DNA from: Impatiens glandulifera
Taxonomy: Eukaryota; Streptophyta; Magnoliopsida; Ericales; Balsaminaceae
Direction: 5' to 3'
Length of the DNA stretch: 64,000 nt
Assembly: GCF_907164915.1 (NCBI RefSeq)
Contig: NC_061868.1
Coordinates: 32,764,439-32,828,438, forward strand
The notes under the pieces are model-generated. The model searched no databases, was not told the DNA's origin, and worked only from the letters and a program-made list of their open reading frames with translations. This document shows, one piece after another, positions 22,813 through 35,164 of this stretch; position 1 is the first letter of the stretch; each line of letters begins with the position of its first letter. Position numbers and translations under genes: made by a program.

Positions 22813-24620
22813 ATGTTAAAACTTAAATAAAAGATTAGAAATGTATATTCTGATTTGATAATTATCAACACAATATGTAGCAAAAGACTATTCATATTTC
22901 AAGATAATCATAACATTATCAATAACATCATAAGATTCTTTCAAAAATATTCTAAAACATCAAAAGATTTTTAACATTCCCCTTAAAACTAAGGCCAATC
23001 TTTTCCTTAACCCCTTTTTAACATTATTAGGGGACGAAATCCTAATATGCCCTTTCAGCCAGATATGCTGCCCGGTTTCGTCTCTTCAACCTAAGCATAA
23101 CAACCCGTAGAACATAGTCGAGAACCTTTTGGTTGTTTAATACTTTAGAAGGATTAAGTGAAAGCCGTGGCCGGTTTCAGAAAGGAGACATCAGAGGAAC
23201 GTGCTGAGAGGGGCTTCATATCCATATATTTTCTTTCGAGAAGAAATCATCTTTACCAGATTATAGAAAAGAATTTTCGACCAATTGATGGCTACACCCC
23301 TTGTGATGGCCACCATTATTTCAAAGACTTTGTTATAGTAGATGTAGGAGGAATCCTTAGCAAGAATGGATTTTGAGATGATATCGTTGAGTAGGGAAAA
23401 CTTAACTTTCAGACAGGAACTCTTTCCATGAGAGGCGACCGGAAAGAGATTCCCTTCAAATGATTGATCCGAGAAAACGAGTTTCATCTTGGACAAGATT
23501 TCATCGGAGGAAAGAGGGAACTCATAGATCCCTTCAGTTGGAAGCCTGAAGAACATGGAGAATGTTTCCTCCAAGAAACATACATATTTTACAAGAATAG
23601 TCGCACGAATATACTTGTTATGATAAAATCCGGTAGTTTCAAAGAATTCACGAACCGCCTATTCATGAAAGATGTAGTGGGAACACAGTAACTTCTTTAG
23701 CCCATAAGTTTATAGAGATTCGAACATTGAAATCATTTCTAGAATCACCAAGGTGGAGACAAATTTAAAATATATTTGAAGAGATTTTACAGAGAGAAAA
23801 TATTTCAACACGATGAAAGAAAAAACCTTAGAGATTCAAAAGCTACAAGAAGGATTTCTTAGAAAGAGAGTTGAGGATTCAAGAAGGAGATATTCAATCC
23901 TTTGAGTATGACCGTTTCTTAAATACAGAAGAGCTAACATGTGACCATTAACTTGATGATTATATGAATCGTCAAAAACTTAAGAAACCTATTCCAAGTG
24001 ATGCAACTATCATTTAAGATTAATCATGAAAGAGTGCTATTAATGTTAGACGTGTAGTGAAAAGTCATCAGAAATTTTAGTCACTCTTTAAACATTGAAA
24101 GACACCTGTCTTCAATCTATTTGAGAGGTGACTATTTTAATTTTGGCGGGAAAAGTACATGGACAGATACAGTGGCAGTAGACAGTTGTCCCAATAGCCA
24201 GAAGATGAGCAGTCTAATTACATAAGTAGTTAGACGTCTAATTTACATTCAACATTCTTACCCTCTAAGTTGGATATGCGTCTATTAGACATCAACGTCT
24301 AATCATGCTTGTCTTTTAGATGGTCAAAAGTCTATTAGACTTTAATCGTCTAATTACGCATAAACAACACGTGCTAGACGTGTGTTTCGTTAGACGTGAG
24401 CTTCCAATTGCTCTTGTCTTATAAATGTATAAACGTCTATTAGACATTGACATCTAACCGCACAGGTTATTAACCAAGACATGTTTCCAAATGAAGATAA
24501 AAAATGCTTGAGCAAACTCACGTCTAAGTAGTTGCGCTTCTTAGACTACTGATCTATTGGACGTATTGAGACCTCTGTCTACTTGTCTGTCCAGTAACAT
24601 TTGAACAACATGTTCCCCCT
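22813..24620 (-). other. Extra 1.8-kb region between pol and the 3' LTR, with TTAGAC motifs
   Basis: Copia pol normally ends shortly before the polypurine tract. Here about 1.8 kb intervenes. It contains the extra ORF described at 23191-23690, a putative intergenic part (23700-24600) and more TTAGAC/GTCTAA palindromic motifs (24215-24570) of the type found in the LTR. Long 3' regions with an additional ORF are known in some copia lineages such as Sireviruses. Confidence 0.65.
23191..23690 (-). pseudogene. Extra ORF downstream of pol, unknown function
   Basis: The 23191-23574 frame (127 codons) starts inside a longer homologous segment that extends to about 23690 with one stop. Recognisable features are LPTEGIYEFPLSSDEIL, LLNDIISKSILAKDSS, FEIMVAITRGVAINWSKIL and YGYEAPLSTFL. 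I recall this arrangement from repetitive hypothetical proteins in Lamiales genomes, where it accompanies copia elements. No catalytic motif, signal peptide or membrane segment is apparent. Function is unknown; an env-like or movement-related role would be speculation. Confidence 0.55.
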
Positions 24621-25497
24621 CAGTTTATGCATATAAGACAATTAGTCAAGATCAACAAGTCTTAAAATATTTCTAAAGTGAGAAAACTTAGTCTTGGGTA
24701 GAGGCCTCATAAAGATGTCTACTATTTGTTGATCTGTTGGGATGTATTCAAGGTGAATCTACTTCTAACTGACTCAGATGAAATAATGTCTGATTTCGAT
24801 GTGCTTTGTCCGAGAATGAAGAGCTGGATTGTAGGTGATGGCTATAACATTTGTGTTGTCGCATAAAATTGGAGATTCTTCTGCCTCAATCCCATAGCCC
24901 CTTAGCTGTTGTTGAACCTACAAGAGCTGAGAGCAGCAACTTCCTGCAGCAAGGTACTCTGTCAGTTGTAGACGTAGCAACGGATGTCTACTTCTTGTTG
25001 AACCATGAGATTAGACGATCTCCAAGGAATTGACAAGTTCCACTAGTGCTTTTCCTATCTAATTTGCACCCTGCATAGTCTACATCTAAGAAACTAGTTA
25101 AATTGAAACTGGAATCCTTCGAATAACACAGTCCCACATTTTGAGTTCCCTTCAGATAATTAAGAATACGTTTAGAAGCAATAAAGTGAGAGAGTTTCGG
25201 ATTAGCCTGGAATCTTCCACAGACACCAACAGCAATTTGAATATTTGGCCTACTGACAGTGAGATAAAACATGGATTCGATAAGACCTCTATAGGCAGTG
25301 ATGTCTACACTCTGTCCACCATCATCTTTGTCAAGCTTGCTGGAGGAGCTCATTGGAGAAGCTGCAGCAGAGCAGTTCTTCATCCCGAACTTTTTCAACA
25401 GCTCTTTGGTGTATTTAGCTTGATTGATGAATGTTCCTTTTTCCAGCTGACGAACTTGAAGGCGGATGAAGAAAGTTAATTCTCCTATCATGTTCAT
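24621..25497 (-). pseudogene. Copia RT C-terminus and RNase H, broken
   Basis: The 24988-25497 frame (169 codons) carries KYTKELLKKFGMKNCSA, ITAYRGLIESMFYLTVSRPN and then the RNase H start FLDVDYAGCKLDRKSTSG. The remainder of RNase H (24621-24987) is recognisable on the minus strand but interrupted by stops. Confidence 0.85.
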
Positions 25498-26300
25498 TTA
25501 AAACCTGTCCTGCATCAGTTTGGAAAATTTCTCACACAATTTGGGGTTAGTTGATCCAAATATAATGTCATCAACATATACTTGAACAAGTAGAATGTGA
25601 GAATCTTTAGTAAATCTAAACAGTGTTTTATCAATAGTTCCAATAACGAAATCATGATCAAACATAAATTTAGTCAAAGTATCATATCAAGCTCTTTGAG
25701 ATTGTTTCAAACCATATAACGCTTTGTCAAGTTTAAAAATATGATTTGGTAAAGTATGATCTAGAAAACAAGGGTTTACTAAACATAAACATCTTCATTT
25801 AGTTTACCATTTAAAAATGCACTTTTCCCATCCATTTGAAAAACTTTAAAATTCTTAAATGATGCATAAGCTAGGAAGATTCTAATTGCCTCAAGTCTAG
25901 CTACATGTGCAAATGACTCATCAAAGTTAATGCGTTCTTCATGTCTGTATCCTTAGGCAACCAACCTGTCTTTGTTCCTTATAACTAAGCCATCTTCACT
26001 AAGCTTGTTTTTAAATATCCATCTAGTTCCAATGACCGATTGATCAGTCGGTCTTAGAGTTAGATGTCACACTTTATTTCTCACAAATTGGTTTAACTCC
26101 TCCTACATAACATTGATTCAATCTGGATCAAGCACTGATTCACCAATTTTCTTGGGTTCAAATTGAGAAATAAAGGTAGAGTTGGCTATTTCATCCATTA
26201 ATCGACATCTTGTCCTACGAGAAGAGTTAGGATTACCGATTATCAATTCTGGTGGATGATTCTTGTTCCTTATGAAATTGGGTCCTAAAGGATTAGTTGT
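25498..26300 (-). pseudogene. Copia reverse transcriptase palm region, decayed
   Basis: Minus-strand translation gives fragments of copia RT, including a QVYVDDIIFGS-like segment near 25560-25590 and the DVKSAFLNG-type segment near 25800. They are spread over frames with stops. No open frame over about 60 codons survives. Confidence 0.75.
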
Positions 26301-26684
26301 CTAACTAGATGGCTCTGCAACGTCAGAACTTTCAACATCTTGTTGAACATGAGTTTGAACGTCTAGTTGATTCTCAACCGGATCAGACAATAGAATCCGT
26401 TTAGCCAGAGCTTTATCCTTACACACAGATTCAAGACTTGTTGTTTCCAATCTACTAGAAAGGTTTATGGGATCAATGAGATTACTTTCAACAGACTCAT
26501 CACAAACAACATGTAGGGATTCCTCAATAGTTTGTGTTCTGTTGTTATATACTCTGTAAGCCTTGCTTACTGAGGAATAACTCAACATGATTCCAACATC
26601 TACTTTAGCATAAAAAGCAGTCAAATAATCCTTCCCATTATTATGGATAAAACATTTATACCCAAATACTTTAAAGTACGACAC
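26301..26684 (-). pseudogene. Copia integrase C-terminus and linker to RT
   Basis: The frame opens with YFKVFGYKCFIHNNGKD, the conserved segment after the integrase core in copia pol, and continues into an acidic linker ending at a stop (VESSDVAEPSS). Confidence 0.85.
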
Positions 26685-27578
26685 TGTAGGAATTCTCCTA
26701 TAAAATAGTTCATAGGGTGTTTTGTCAAAACTTTTATTGATTATCGACCAATTTTGTGTGTAGCATGCTTTGTTTATGGCTTCTGCCTAGAACCTCTAAG
26801 GAACACCTAATTCGGCAAGCATAGATCTCGCTGCTTCTTTAAGTGTCCTTACTCTTCTCTCAGCAATACTATTCTACTGTGGAGTTCTAGCACTAGACCA
26901 CTCGTGCCTAATACCAGACTCCTCGAGATAAGAGGATAGGCGTCTGTGGGTGAACTCAGTTCCCTGATCACTTCTAATACAAGTAATGCTCAAAGATTTT
27001 TGGTTTTGAATTCTTCTAAAGATTTTAATCAAATTTTCTACAATTTTATCCTTAGATTTCAAAAATACTACCCATGTAAATCGTGAGAAATCATCAATAA
27101 CTACTAGGGTAAATCTCATCCCTCCCAAGCTCTTTACAGGAATTGGACCAAATAGATCAATGTGTAACAGTTCTAAGCAACAATTGGATTGAGATTTCCC
27201 TTTACTCTTGAACGATGATCTGCCATGTTTTCCTAACTGGAAAGCAACACAAACCTTGTCCTTAGAAAGCTGTAATTTAGGTAAACTAAACACTAAATTA
27301 TGTGAGAAAATGTTGTTGATGGTTTTAAAATTTAGATGGTTTAACCTTTTATGCCATAGCCATTTCTGGTCATTCTTGACAATAATGCACGTAGGATCAG
27401 ATGTCTTATTTTTCCAGTTCATTTTATAAGAGTTTTCTACCCTTCTTCCGGTCAATAGAGTATTACCCTGCCCATCCTTAACCAGGCATGCATGAGTTTG
27501 AAAATCAACAGATAAACCATTGTCACATAATTGACTAATACTAATCAGGTTGTAACACAGATTGTCAACAAGTAACAC
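26685..27578 (-). pseudogene. Copia GAG-pre-integrase and integrase core
   Basis: The 26874-27578 frame (234 codons) carries NLISISQLCDNG, the HKRLNHLNF zinc-finger histidines, and the integrase residues in LLHIDLFGPI and IRSDQGTEF. The second cysteine pair is damaged (VCVAFQLGK, where CVACQ is usual). The frame ends in TARTPQ-type sequence at a stop; the E of the DDE triad lies just beyond in the next piece (26685-26873). Confidence 0.88.
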
Positions 27579-28447
27579 ATCATTAATGGTTAAATAACAT
27601 GGATAATCATACCCTTACCCATGGTCTTACGTTTTTTATTGTCGCCAAAAGTGATTTTAGGACCTGAGCAATCTGCTATATCAGTAAGAAGCTGTATGTT
27701 TCCTGTCATGTGTCTGGAACAGCCGCTATCCAGATACCAAATAGAATCCTCCAGGCAATCATTCACATGTACCTACACAAAACAGCATTTACAATTGTTT
27801 GGTACCCACATTCACTTGGGTCCTCGATCAATTAGTCCCTTAGGAATCCATATTTGAGTTATTTTAATGGATTCCCATTTTGTTTTGTGATTAATGTGTA
27901 TGTTTTTGACTTAGCAGACGTCTTTCAGCTAGCCACTAATCCTTTAGCTTTAGAGGATGATTTTCTTTTATAAATCCTTGACTTCTTGTCAAGTTTTAGA
28001 TTTCCTAACTTTCTAGCTGCATTTAACTTAATTTTCATTCAGCTAACAGTTGGCGGAACATAAGTTATTTCATCTTTTAAAGCTAATTCCTCATGGATTG
28101 GATCAGTTTCAGTGTCAGTTAGACTCCCTTTCACAAAACCTATTGGCTTAAGTTTGTTAGTTATTGAGCTTAACTTCTTACATGACTGGTTTGGGTCATT
28201 GCTATCAAATCATAACCCGGATCTAAATCCAGCGGGTTTCAACAGACTAATCTAATATTTGAAAGTTTCTCCAGACCTTGTCCAAGTACTAACCATATAG
28301 TTTAACCTTTTGTTTTCAGAAGAAATAGTTTGAATCTGTTCTTTGAGCATCTATTCTCAAATGAGTGCTCAACCATTTTATTTCATAAAAGTTTGGTTCA
28401 GATAATTGAGATAAAGAGAAGATATTGGTCTCATATTTTGCTTTCAA

Positions 28448-29000
28448 TTATTTAAAAGAATCTAATAACTTCTTGTACTCAATGTCCATGTCATTAAGTG
28501 CAACAGTTAACACATCGTTGGTAAATTCTTGTTGGGGAAGAACATTTACATTGGGTTGATCATCTTCCATCAAGCATGTGACAACTTCTGTATCATTTTC
28601 ATCGGGTGAGTCCTCTGAGTCTCTATCGGTCCATTTCGACTTGTTTTCAGCACACATAAAAACTTCCTGATCTTTCTAGTTCTTATTAGTTTGAACGTTA
28701 TGACCATAGATCTGAATCAGCTTCTCCCAAATATCTTTAGTAGAGGAGCATGATTTGATTTTGCAGAATATATTCATGTTGATCGATTAATATAGGAAAT
28801 CTTTGGCAATGTTGTCCAAGTTGTTTCTCATCTTATCTTCCATTGTCCAATCACATCTTGGCTTTGCAATCTTTATAGGAGCATCAGTAATGACACTCCA
28901 CATATCAAAATCAAGAGCAGCCAAGTGAGCTTGCATTCTCATCATCCAATAGTCATTGTTTTCTTTCGAAAGCAGAGAGATCTCATTGATGATAAACATG
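28448..29000 (-). pseudogene. Copia gag, two broken pieces
   Basis: The 28787-28999 frame has NDYWMMRMQAHLAALDFDMW and WTMEDKMRNNLDNIAK, the standard N-terminal gag domain. The 28448-28657 frame has the acidic linker and VALNDMDIEYKKLLDS. Between 27600 and 28447 only decayed gag and protease-region fragments are seen. Confidence 0.82.
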
Positions 29001-29031
29001 ATTCAGGTTCTTGATGCTTGAGAATAAAAAA

Positions 29032-29047
29032 CTGGGCTCTGATACCA
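29032..29047 (-). other. Primer binding site, initiator Met tRNA
   Basis: On the minus strand TGGTATCAGAGCCCAG lies just inside the 5' LTR and matches the canonical tRNA-iMet PBS. Confidence 0.9.
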
Positions 29048-29048
29048 G

Positions 29049-30240
29049 TGGATAGGATCGGTGTAATCAATAGAGACGGGGTCTAACTATTGATGAAAGC
29101 TTCTGGAAGACGGTTTGATAGAAATCTTTTTAGGGATTAATATCACTTTCTATTCTTCACAAACCCTTGCAAACTCTTGAAGCGATTCAAGTGTAGAAAC
29201 GTTTGCTCAGGTTTGAACTAAGAACTAGTTCGAAAATAGAAGACAATATGTAAATAACACATCAGTTTGTTTATGGATGTTCGGAGCGAACTCTCCTATG
29301 TCACCCCTTCTTTTAACCACCGAAAGGATTCACTATACTTCTTTGAATCAAATACAGTTTACTGGCTAGCTAACTGTTGAACAGAACAAACTCTGTTCAA
29401 CTTATAATATGTTTAAGAATATCACTCAGCTAGGTAATGTTTTGATTCTCTCTCTCTCTCTTGAAGATGATGTACAAGATTAGTAAGCAAGCAAGCAATT
29501 CGTAAGATAATGTGTTAGACCAGCAGCTCGTCCGTTGTCCTTGAGAATCTTTAAAGAGAAGACAGATACCAACGGTCGAATCTTATGCATTGAAACGTGG
29601 CGAGAACCCATTGGAAAGTCGCCCATAGTACAAAAGTACAACAGACTCTGTGCACAAAGATCGTGGCCATACCAATCTAGTAGAGCGCCAAACATTCTTC
29701 TAGGATTGTCTTGCAAGGAACAAGTAGTGGAAAGAATTTACTTACATGGAATTCATTCATTGGATGCAACTGACTGTCATATTGAGCTGCACGGATCGAT
29801 GGAGCAGGAGTAGCATACAACTAGTTGATTGTGGGTACACGGATGCTAGCTTCAAGCGGCTGCTGAAACGAGGCATTAGACTTGCTTCATTAGACTGCCA
29901 AGTCTAAGGAAGTTTGACGTCTACGTCTAATAGCGGGATCCATTAGACTATCAATTCTAATGGAGTTAGACGGCACGTCTAACTTCGTGTCACTTCAGAC
30001 TAGTCTGAAGGAGTTAGACGCCAACGTCTAACTACGTATCTGTTAGACTACACATCTAACTACATATTTGTTAGATTGCACGTCTAACTACATATTTGTT
30101 AGACTGCACGTCTAACTACGTATTTGTTAGACTGCACATCTAACTACGTATCTGTTAGAATGCACGTCTAACTACGTATCTGTTAGACTGTCTTCTAACT
30201 ACATATCTGTTAGACTGCACGTCTAACTACGTATCTGTTA
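29049..30240 (-). repeat. 5' LTR of the minus-strand copia element, truncated
   Basis: Matches 21340-22540. It keeps seven units of the 28-bp palindromic array (30048-30240) and then stops abruptly at GTATCTGTTA. The outer part of the LTR is missing, and LINE-derived sequence follows. Confidence 0.9.
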
Positions 30241-31233
30241 GGTGAGGAGTGGAAACACATTGCATAATTCAATCATTGAAAATGATTGGAAAACCTACAG
30301 CAAGGAGGAATTTGTGGATTGATTCTCATCTAATCGAGTCAAAAGCTTTTCTAATGTCAATTTTGAAAGTCATACGTGGCGATATATTTTTCTTACCATA
30401 TTCATTCAATAAGCTCTGCATGAGTAGGATGTTATAGGAAATAGAGTGTTTAGGAATATATGTTGATTGTCATAATCCTACAAGCTTATCAATAACTATT
30501 TTCAAACGTTGTGAAATAGTTTTGGAAATAATTTTGTAAATAACATTATAGCATAAAATAGGACGAAAGTCTTAAATTTTTTCCGGAATTGAATTCTTAG
30601 GAATTAAATTCAACACTATGACGTTCCATTGCTTCAACATTTCCTTGTTCTGAAAGAATTCCAAAACCTATTCTCTTACATATTTACCCACTATTTCCCA
30701 ATTTTCTTTGAAGAAGTTCGCGTTAAAACTATGTGGCCTTGGGCTTTTATCCCCTTTAATCGAAAACATTGCTTTTTTGATTTCTTCCATACTGACTCTT
30801 GTAATCAATTAGTTACCACTTTCCTCTTTGATTTTCCTTTGCACAATCTGTTAAAGTAATCTTCGATTGTCCTCTGTTATCGTGCTCATTTCTGTTCCAA
30901 TCAACCCTTTGTAGAAATTTATTGCTTCCTCATGAACTGCCTTTTGTCCCTGTAAAACATCTCCATTTGAGTTTGTGAGCCTTAGGACCTGATTTATGAA
31001 AATCCTTGATGAGCATTTTTTATAGAAGAAAGAAGTATTCTTGTCTCCTAATGAAAGCCAATTTTCTCTAGATTTTTTCTTAGCAAAGCTTTCCTCTTTA
31101 GAATAGAAGTCTCTAAATCGCGTAAGAGCCTCTTTTTCCTCTTCCCTTTTATAAGGTAGATTCGGAGTTCTTAGTACCTTGCTTTGTTTTTTCTCCAGTT
31201 TCGTTTTGGCTTCCTCTACTCTTTTATAAATTC
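30241..31233 (-). pseudogene. LINE reverse transcriptase fragment
   Basis: The minus strand encodes, in several frames, RENWLSLGDKNTSFFYKKC and then INFYKGLIGTE. A DKSPRPHSFNANFFK-type segment and RT fingers follow (WNVIVLNLIPKNS), then a DIRKAFDS-like palm. These are the linker and N-terminal RT of L1-type ORF2. The fragment has neither 5' nor 3' end; it is bounded by the broken LTR on one side and the CACTA fragment on the other. Confidence 0.8.
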
Positions 31234-32115
31234 CACTATAACTTTAAAGTGGGTTATTAATGATTTTCCAGCCTATGGTAATATGACTGGATGGAATACT
31301 TATGGATCTTTTGCATGTCCTTGTTTTAACAAAGATACTTGTTCGAAATATTTCTTAGATAGCAAAAAAATTTGTTATATGGGTCATCGACGTTTTTTAG
31401 ATCAATGTCACTATTATCGATTTGACTTAAAATCTTTTGACGGTGAAGAAGAATTAAGGCCCTCCCCTTCTATGCTGTGTTTATCAATAGTCTTAAATCA
31501 ATTGTAAAATATTAAGTTTGATTATGTAAAACTTAATAAGAAAGTTATGGGCGTTATTCAAAAGACAAGGGAAAATAAAAGCATTTTCTTTGAACTTTCA
31601 TATTAGAAGCACAAGCTATTACGTCACAATCTTGATGTTATGCATAACGAAAATAAAGTTTTTGACAATATTGTAAATACTTTATTAAAAGTTGACAAGA
31701 TGACAAAAGATAATGCAAATGCCCACCTTGATTTGCAGAAGATGGATATCAGAAAAGATTTGTTGCTCAAAAAACAAGGTCAAAATATATATTATGTCCC
31801 TCCATTATGCTTTACTATGTCTTTGGATGCGATGAACAAGTGTTTAGAAGTATTAGAGAATATCAAACTTCCAAACGATTATGCATCAAATATTTTACGT
31901 TGTATTCGTAGTCAACGCAAGATTTATGAACTTAAAATCTATAATTATAATGTTTTAATGTAAGAGTTCCTCCCTATTTCATTACGAAATACTTTTCCAT
32001 TGAAAGTGTCTTCAATATTTATAGAGTTGTGCAACTACTTTAAAGCTATATGTGCAAAATTTCTATAAAGTTCAGAGGTAAAATCACTTCAAGACAAGGC
32101 ACCAATTATACTATG
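31234..32115 (+). pseudogene. CACTA (En/Spm) TNP2-type transposase fragment
   Basis: The 31184-31507 frame is transposase-like from about 31234: KWVINDFPAYGNMTGWNTYG, then CPCFNKDT and KICYMGHRRFL. These are signature pieces of the Transposase_21/TNP2 family. The 31640-31963 frame continues with MDIRKDLLLKKQG and YASNILRCI, corresponding to the region after the catalytic domain. Homology to the following segment (ELCNYFKAICAKFL) continues past the TAA at 31962 to about 32115 with another stop. It is a truncated pseudogene without CACTA termini in view. Confidence 0.88.
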
Positions 32116-34000
32116 TAAATCATCATCTCAAGGTATCAATTAACATGGATGGTGATCAAATTTCTTAAAAAAAATTGTGACAAAACATCGGGTTTTTGGT
32201 TTCAAGGTTTTTTTGAGGTGAAATGAGTTATCTAATAACTTTCTTATACCTCATACACTTGATTGATAACAAAAAAGAATATTAGTTGTTCGTTTAGACC
32301 AATTTAATAACTCAAACTTTCAATTAATTTGAAAATTTTGATTTTGAGCAAACATGATCGGGATTAATCAAACATGATTCATATAGTTTCCCAGCATCAT
32401 TAGAATCATGTTGGGATGCTTATAGTAAACTCAAATTTTGAATTTTTTTACAAAATTCAAATTTTGGTTTTTCTATTTAAGGTTGATTGATTGTTTTAAC
32501 ATAAACATAAAGCTTGGAATGATCTTATGATCGATTTCCAATCATAAAATTCAATAACCATACAACATACAAACTTATGCAATTTGAAATATAAAAATTT
32601 CAAATTCAAACAGGAATATGAATTTGAGGATGATTGGAATCTTACCAAGCATTCAAGAACACTCGTAAGACCTTAAAGAAGCTTAATGTGATGCTCGGAT
32701 CCAAACTTTAAGGTCTTACGTGGATTTTTGAAAAAATCTTAATGGAGGAATTTCTTAAATTGTGATTTAAGGCTCGAGACTTGATCTCTAGGATTTAGAA
32801 TTTTTTGGGGAGGCTATTTATAGCCTCCCAAAGTTGGTTAAACTATCCAAGTGAATTGAATTAGTAAAAAGTACTCAAAGGTGTTTTGGCTATTCTTGAA
32901 TCAACTAGTTAGAATGGGCAGTGATTGTGCCTATGATTATATGGGAAATGATCACCATGGTAAGGTGATCATTCCACAGTTCGAATTAGCTAAAAACCAT
33001 TAACTATGGAGAAAGTTTCATCTTTGAAAATTCAAAGATGGATCTTTTCTTATCTCTTCGGCGATCACGTTGGAGAAGAAGATCGGGGTGTGAAACGACG
33101 TTGTTTCGAGAGAGAACGCAGACGTGGAGCGGCCCGTTAGCGTTTTTTCCGCGTTTAGGTTGTTCCGTTGCGTTCTGGCTGAAGGATTTAACGCTCGGTT
33201 AGCTAGTTCCCTACTTCGCGGGTGCACGGTCTTTTGGCTGTAGCGGGCTACGCGGACGCGTCTAGAGCATTAGATGAAAATCCAATGCTAGTCCAATGGA
33301 CACGGTCGCGGTTGTAGCTTTATCTTCGGATTTCGGCTATACCCGATTGCGATTTTATATTTTCATTAAAACTTTAAGGGTTTGTTTGAAATTGATTTTT
33401 CTTTCACCCTTTTGGCTTAAATTTTAATCTTTTTAAATACATAAAATATTAAAATAAATATGACAAATATTTTTTCTATTTTTTGTTTAATTTTGTTTGT
33501 TTTCATATATTTTATGGTTAAATAAATAATTTTTGAGATGAAATTACTATTACCTTTTATCTTAAATTATTTATTTTTGATTCCTTAATTTTTTAAAATT
33601 ATTTAATGATATAATGAGTATAACATTTATCCCTAATAATTCTATTTGTTTGTTTTGGTCTTTACCCTTAATTAATTATATTTAATTATCACAATAATTA
33701 ATTTTAATTAATTATTTAATTGAGTTTTTGATAATAAGGTTAATTATTTTGATTTTATTTATTTGAAAATAAATTAAAATAATTATTTTAATATTATAAA
33801 TTGGGTAGTGTTTACGGTATAATTTTACTATTTTAAATTAACTTAACTATTTTAGTTTTAAATACATCTTAAACTAGCTAAAATTTTAAAATTTATGTTC
33901 TTCAAGTTTTAAGATTTTATGAGTAATATACGATTTTACATAGAAAAAAATGAATTTATTGTATACATATTTACAATAAATTATTATATTCTTTTAAAAT
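32116..34000. repeat. Unclassified repeat-like interval with an LTR-like promoter
   Basis: No supportable gene. On the minus strand GGCTATAAATAGCC (about 32812-32826) is a strong TATA context, followed by a GC-richer stretch further right (33040-33330). The layout recalls an LTR, but I found no ends or target duplication. 33400-34000 is AT-rich. Confidence 0.4.
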
Positions 34001-34980
34001 TAATTTTTTATTTAATTATATATAAATAATAATAATATTATAACTTATATATTTTTTAAAATAATTTTTTTTAATTTAAAATAAACTCTCAATTTTATAA
34101 ATTTATATATATTAAGAATCATGCATCTTAACCCTTTGTTATTTTCCCATTACACTAGCAAATTATTGATACTATAATCATTAATATTGAGAGTTGACCC
34201 AAATTAAAATTATAATAATAATCTTGAAATATATTATTTTTTTTAGGAACTGTAATTAAATTATAACTATCATTTTTTCTATATAACCCAACTGACCATA
34301 AGATTGAACTAAAACCTTAATTACAATGTAATGTCAACATTTTTTTATAATGGTATAATTAATCTTTCAGTCATAATTTTTTTTTTTAAATTACAACTGT
34401 ATTAATAATAAATGAACTTGAAAATTTTAGTTTATTAAGTAAAATTTTTGCTAACATTTCTTTCCGTTAGATTCTCTATTACGAGATTCTCTATCGGTGA
34501 AGATTAAAAAATAATATTTTATTTTTATTTTTTAATTTTATTTATTACCATTTCCCGTAAGAGAGCACATGGTAACAAAGGATCTAAGTTGCATTTATTT
34601 TTGTTGATTGGTCAATTTAAAGTATAATAAAACTAGCTTCATAAAGAAAACAATGGAATTGAAATTGAACCCAATTTTCAATTCTAACTAAAACATACTT
34701 GATTTCATGCTAATCCTAACAAAGCTTGATAAGAAAAGGGCACTAAATCTAAATCTAAAATTAATAATTGTATCTTTGTTTTCTTCTATGACAGCATAAG
34801 ATAAGATGATAAATGGAAGCCTTAATTTGACTATATTTCAGCAGTTGAATTTAAAATAGCACCAATCAAGAAAGTCTGCTAAAAAGATTCCATCTTGAAG
34901 TGTTTACAGCACTTTTAGCCAATATAGAAAACTAGCTCGGACCCCTCGTGCCAATTGGCCAACTTGATGATTTTAAAATT
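34001..34980. other. AT-rich upstream region of the receptor kinase gene
   Basis: No ORF, repeat family or RNA gene recognised. Poly-A/T runs and homopurine tracts only. Confidence 0.6.
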
Positions 34981-34981
34981 T

Positions 34982-35164
34982 GATATAAAAAACTCATGGA
35001 AGATAAATTATTCTCATCAAATTGTCATTATTATAATTGCCTCTCTTTCCTTCCTTCTTCTCTTCCACTCAAAACTTAATTACAAGAAGTCTACATCGGC
35101 AGACTGTGCATAGGAAATGCTTTAATATGACATTACACAATTGGCACCATTCACCATTCAAAAC
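34982..35164 (+). promoter_or_regulatory. Putative core promoter and 5' UTR of the receptor kinase
   Basis: GATATAAAAAA at about 34981-34991 is a good TATA element. About 50-90 bp later comes a pyrimidine-rich stretch (CTCTCTTTCCTTCC around 35041-35055), common in plant 5' UTRs. The first ATG of the gene is at 35165. Assigned by position and composition. Confidence 0.5.

Larger units (their letters stand above)
21340..30240 (-). mobile_element. Ty1/copia element with palindromic LTR repeats, degraded, minus strand
   Basis: On the minus strand the order is 5' LTR (29049-30240, truncated), tRNA-iMet PBS, gag, integrase, RT, RNase H, an extra ORF region, a polypurine tract and the 3' LTR (21340-22791). 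All coding frames carry stops or frameshifts. The right LTR is cut off at 30240 where a LINE fragment starts, so a target duplication cannot be tested. The LTRs contain a 28-bp palindromic tandem array. Confidence 0.9.

Noticed and set aside
31184..31233. N-terminal residues of the plus-strand transposase ORF
   Set aside because: This stretch is antisense LINE sequence; transposase similarity begins only near 31234, so the ORF start is artificial.
33018..33227. 69-codon minus-strand ORF in a GC-richer patch
   Set aside because: No recognisable protein. The patch looks like part of an LTR-type repeat.
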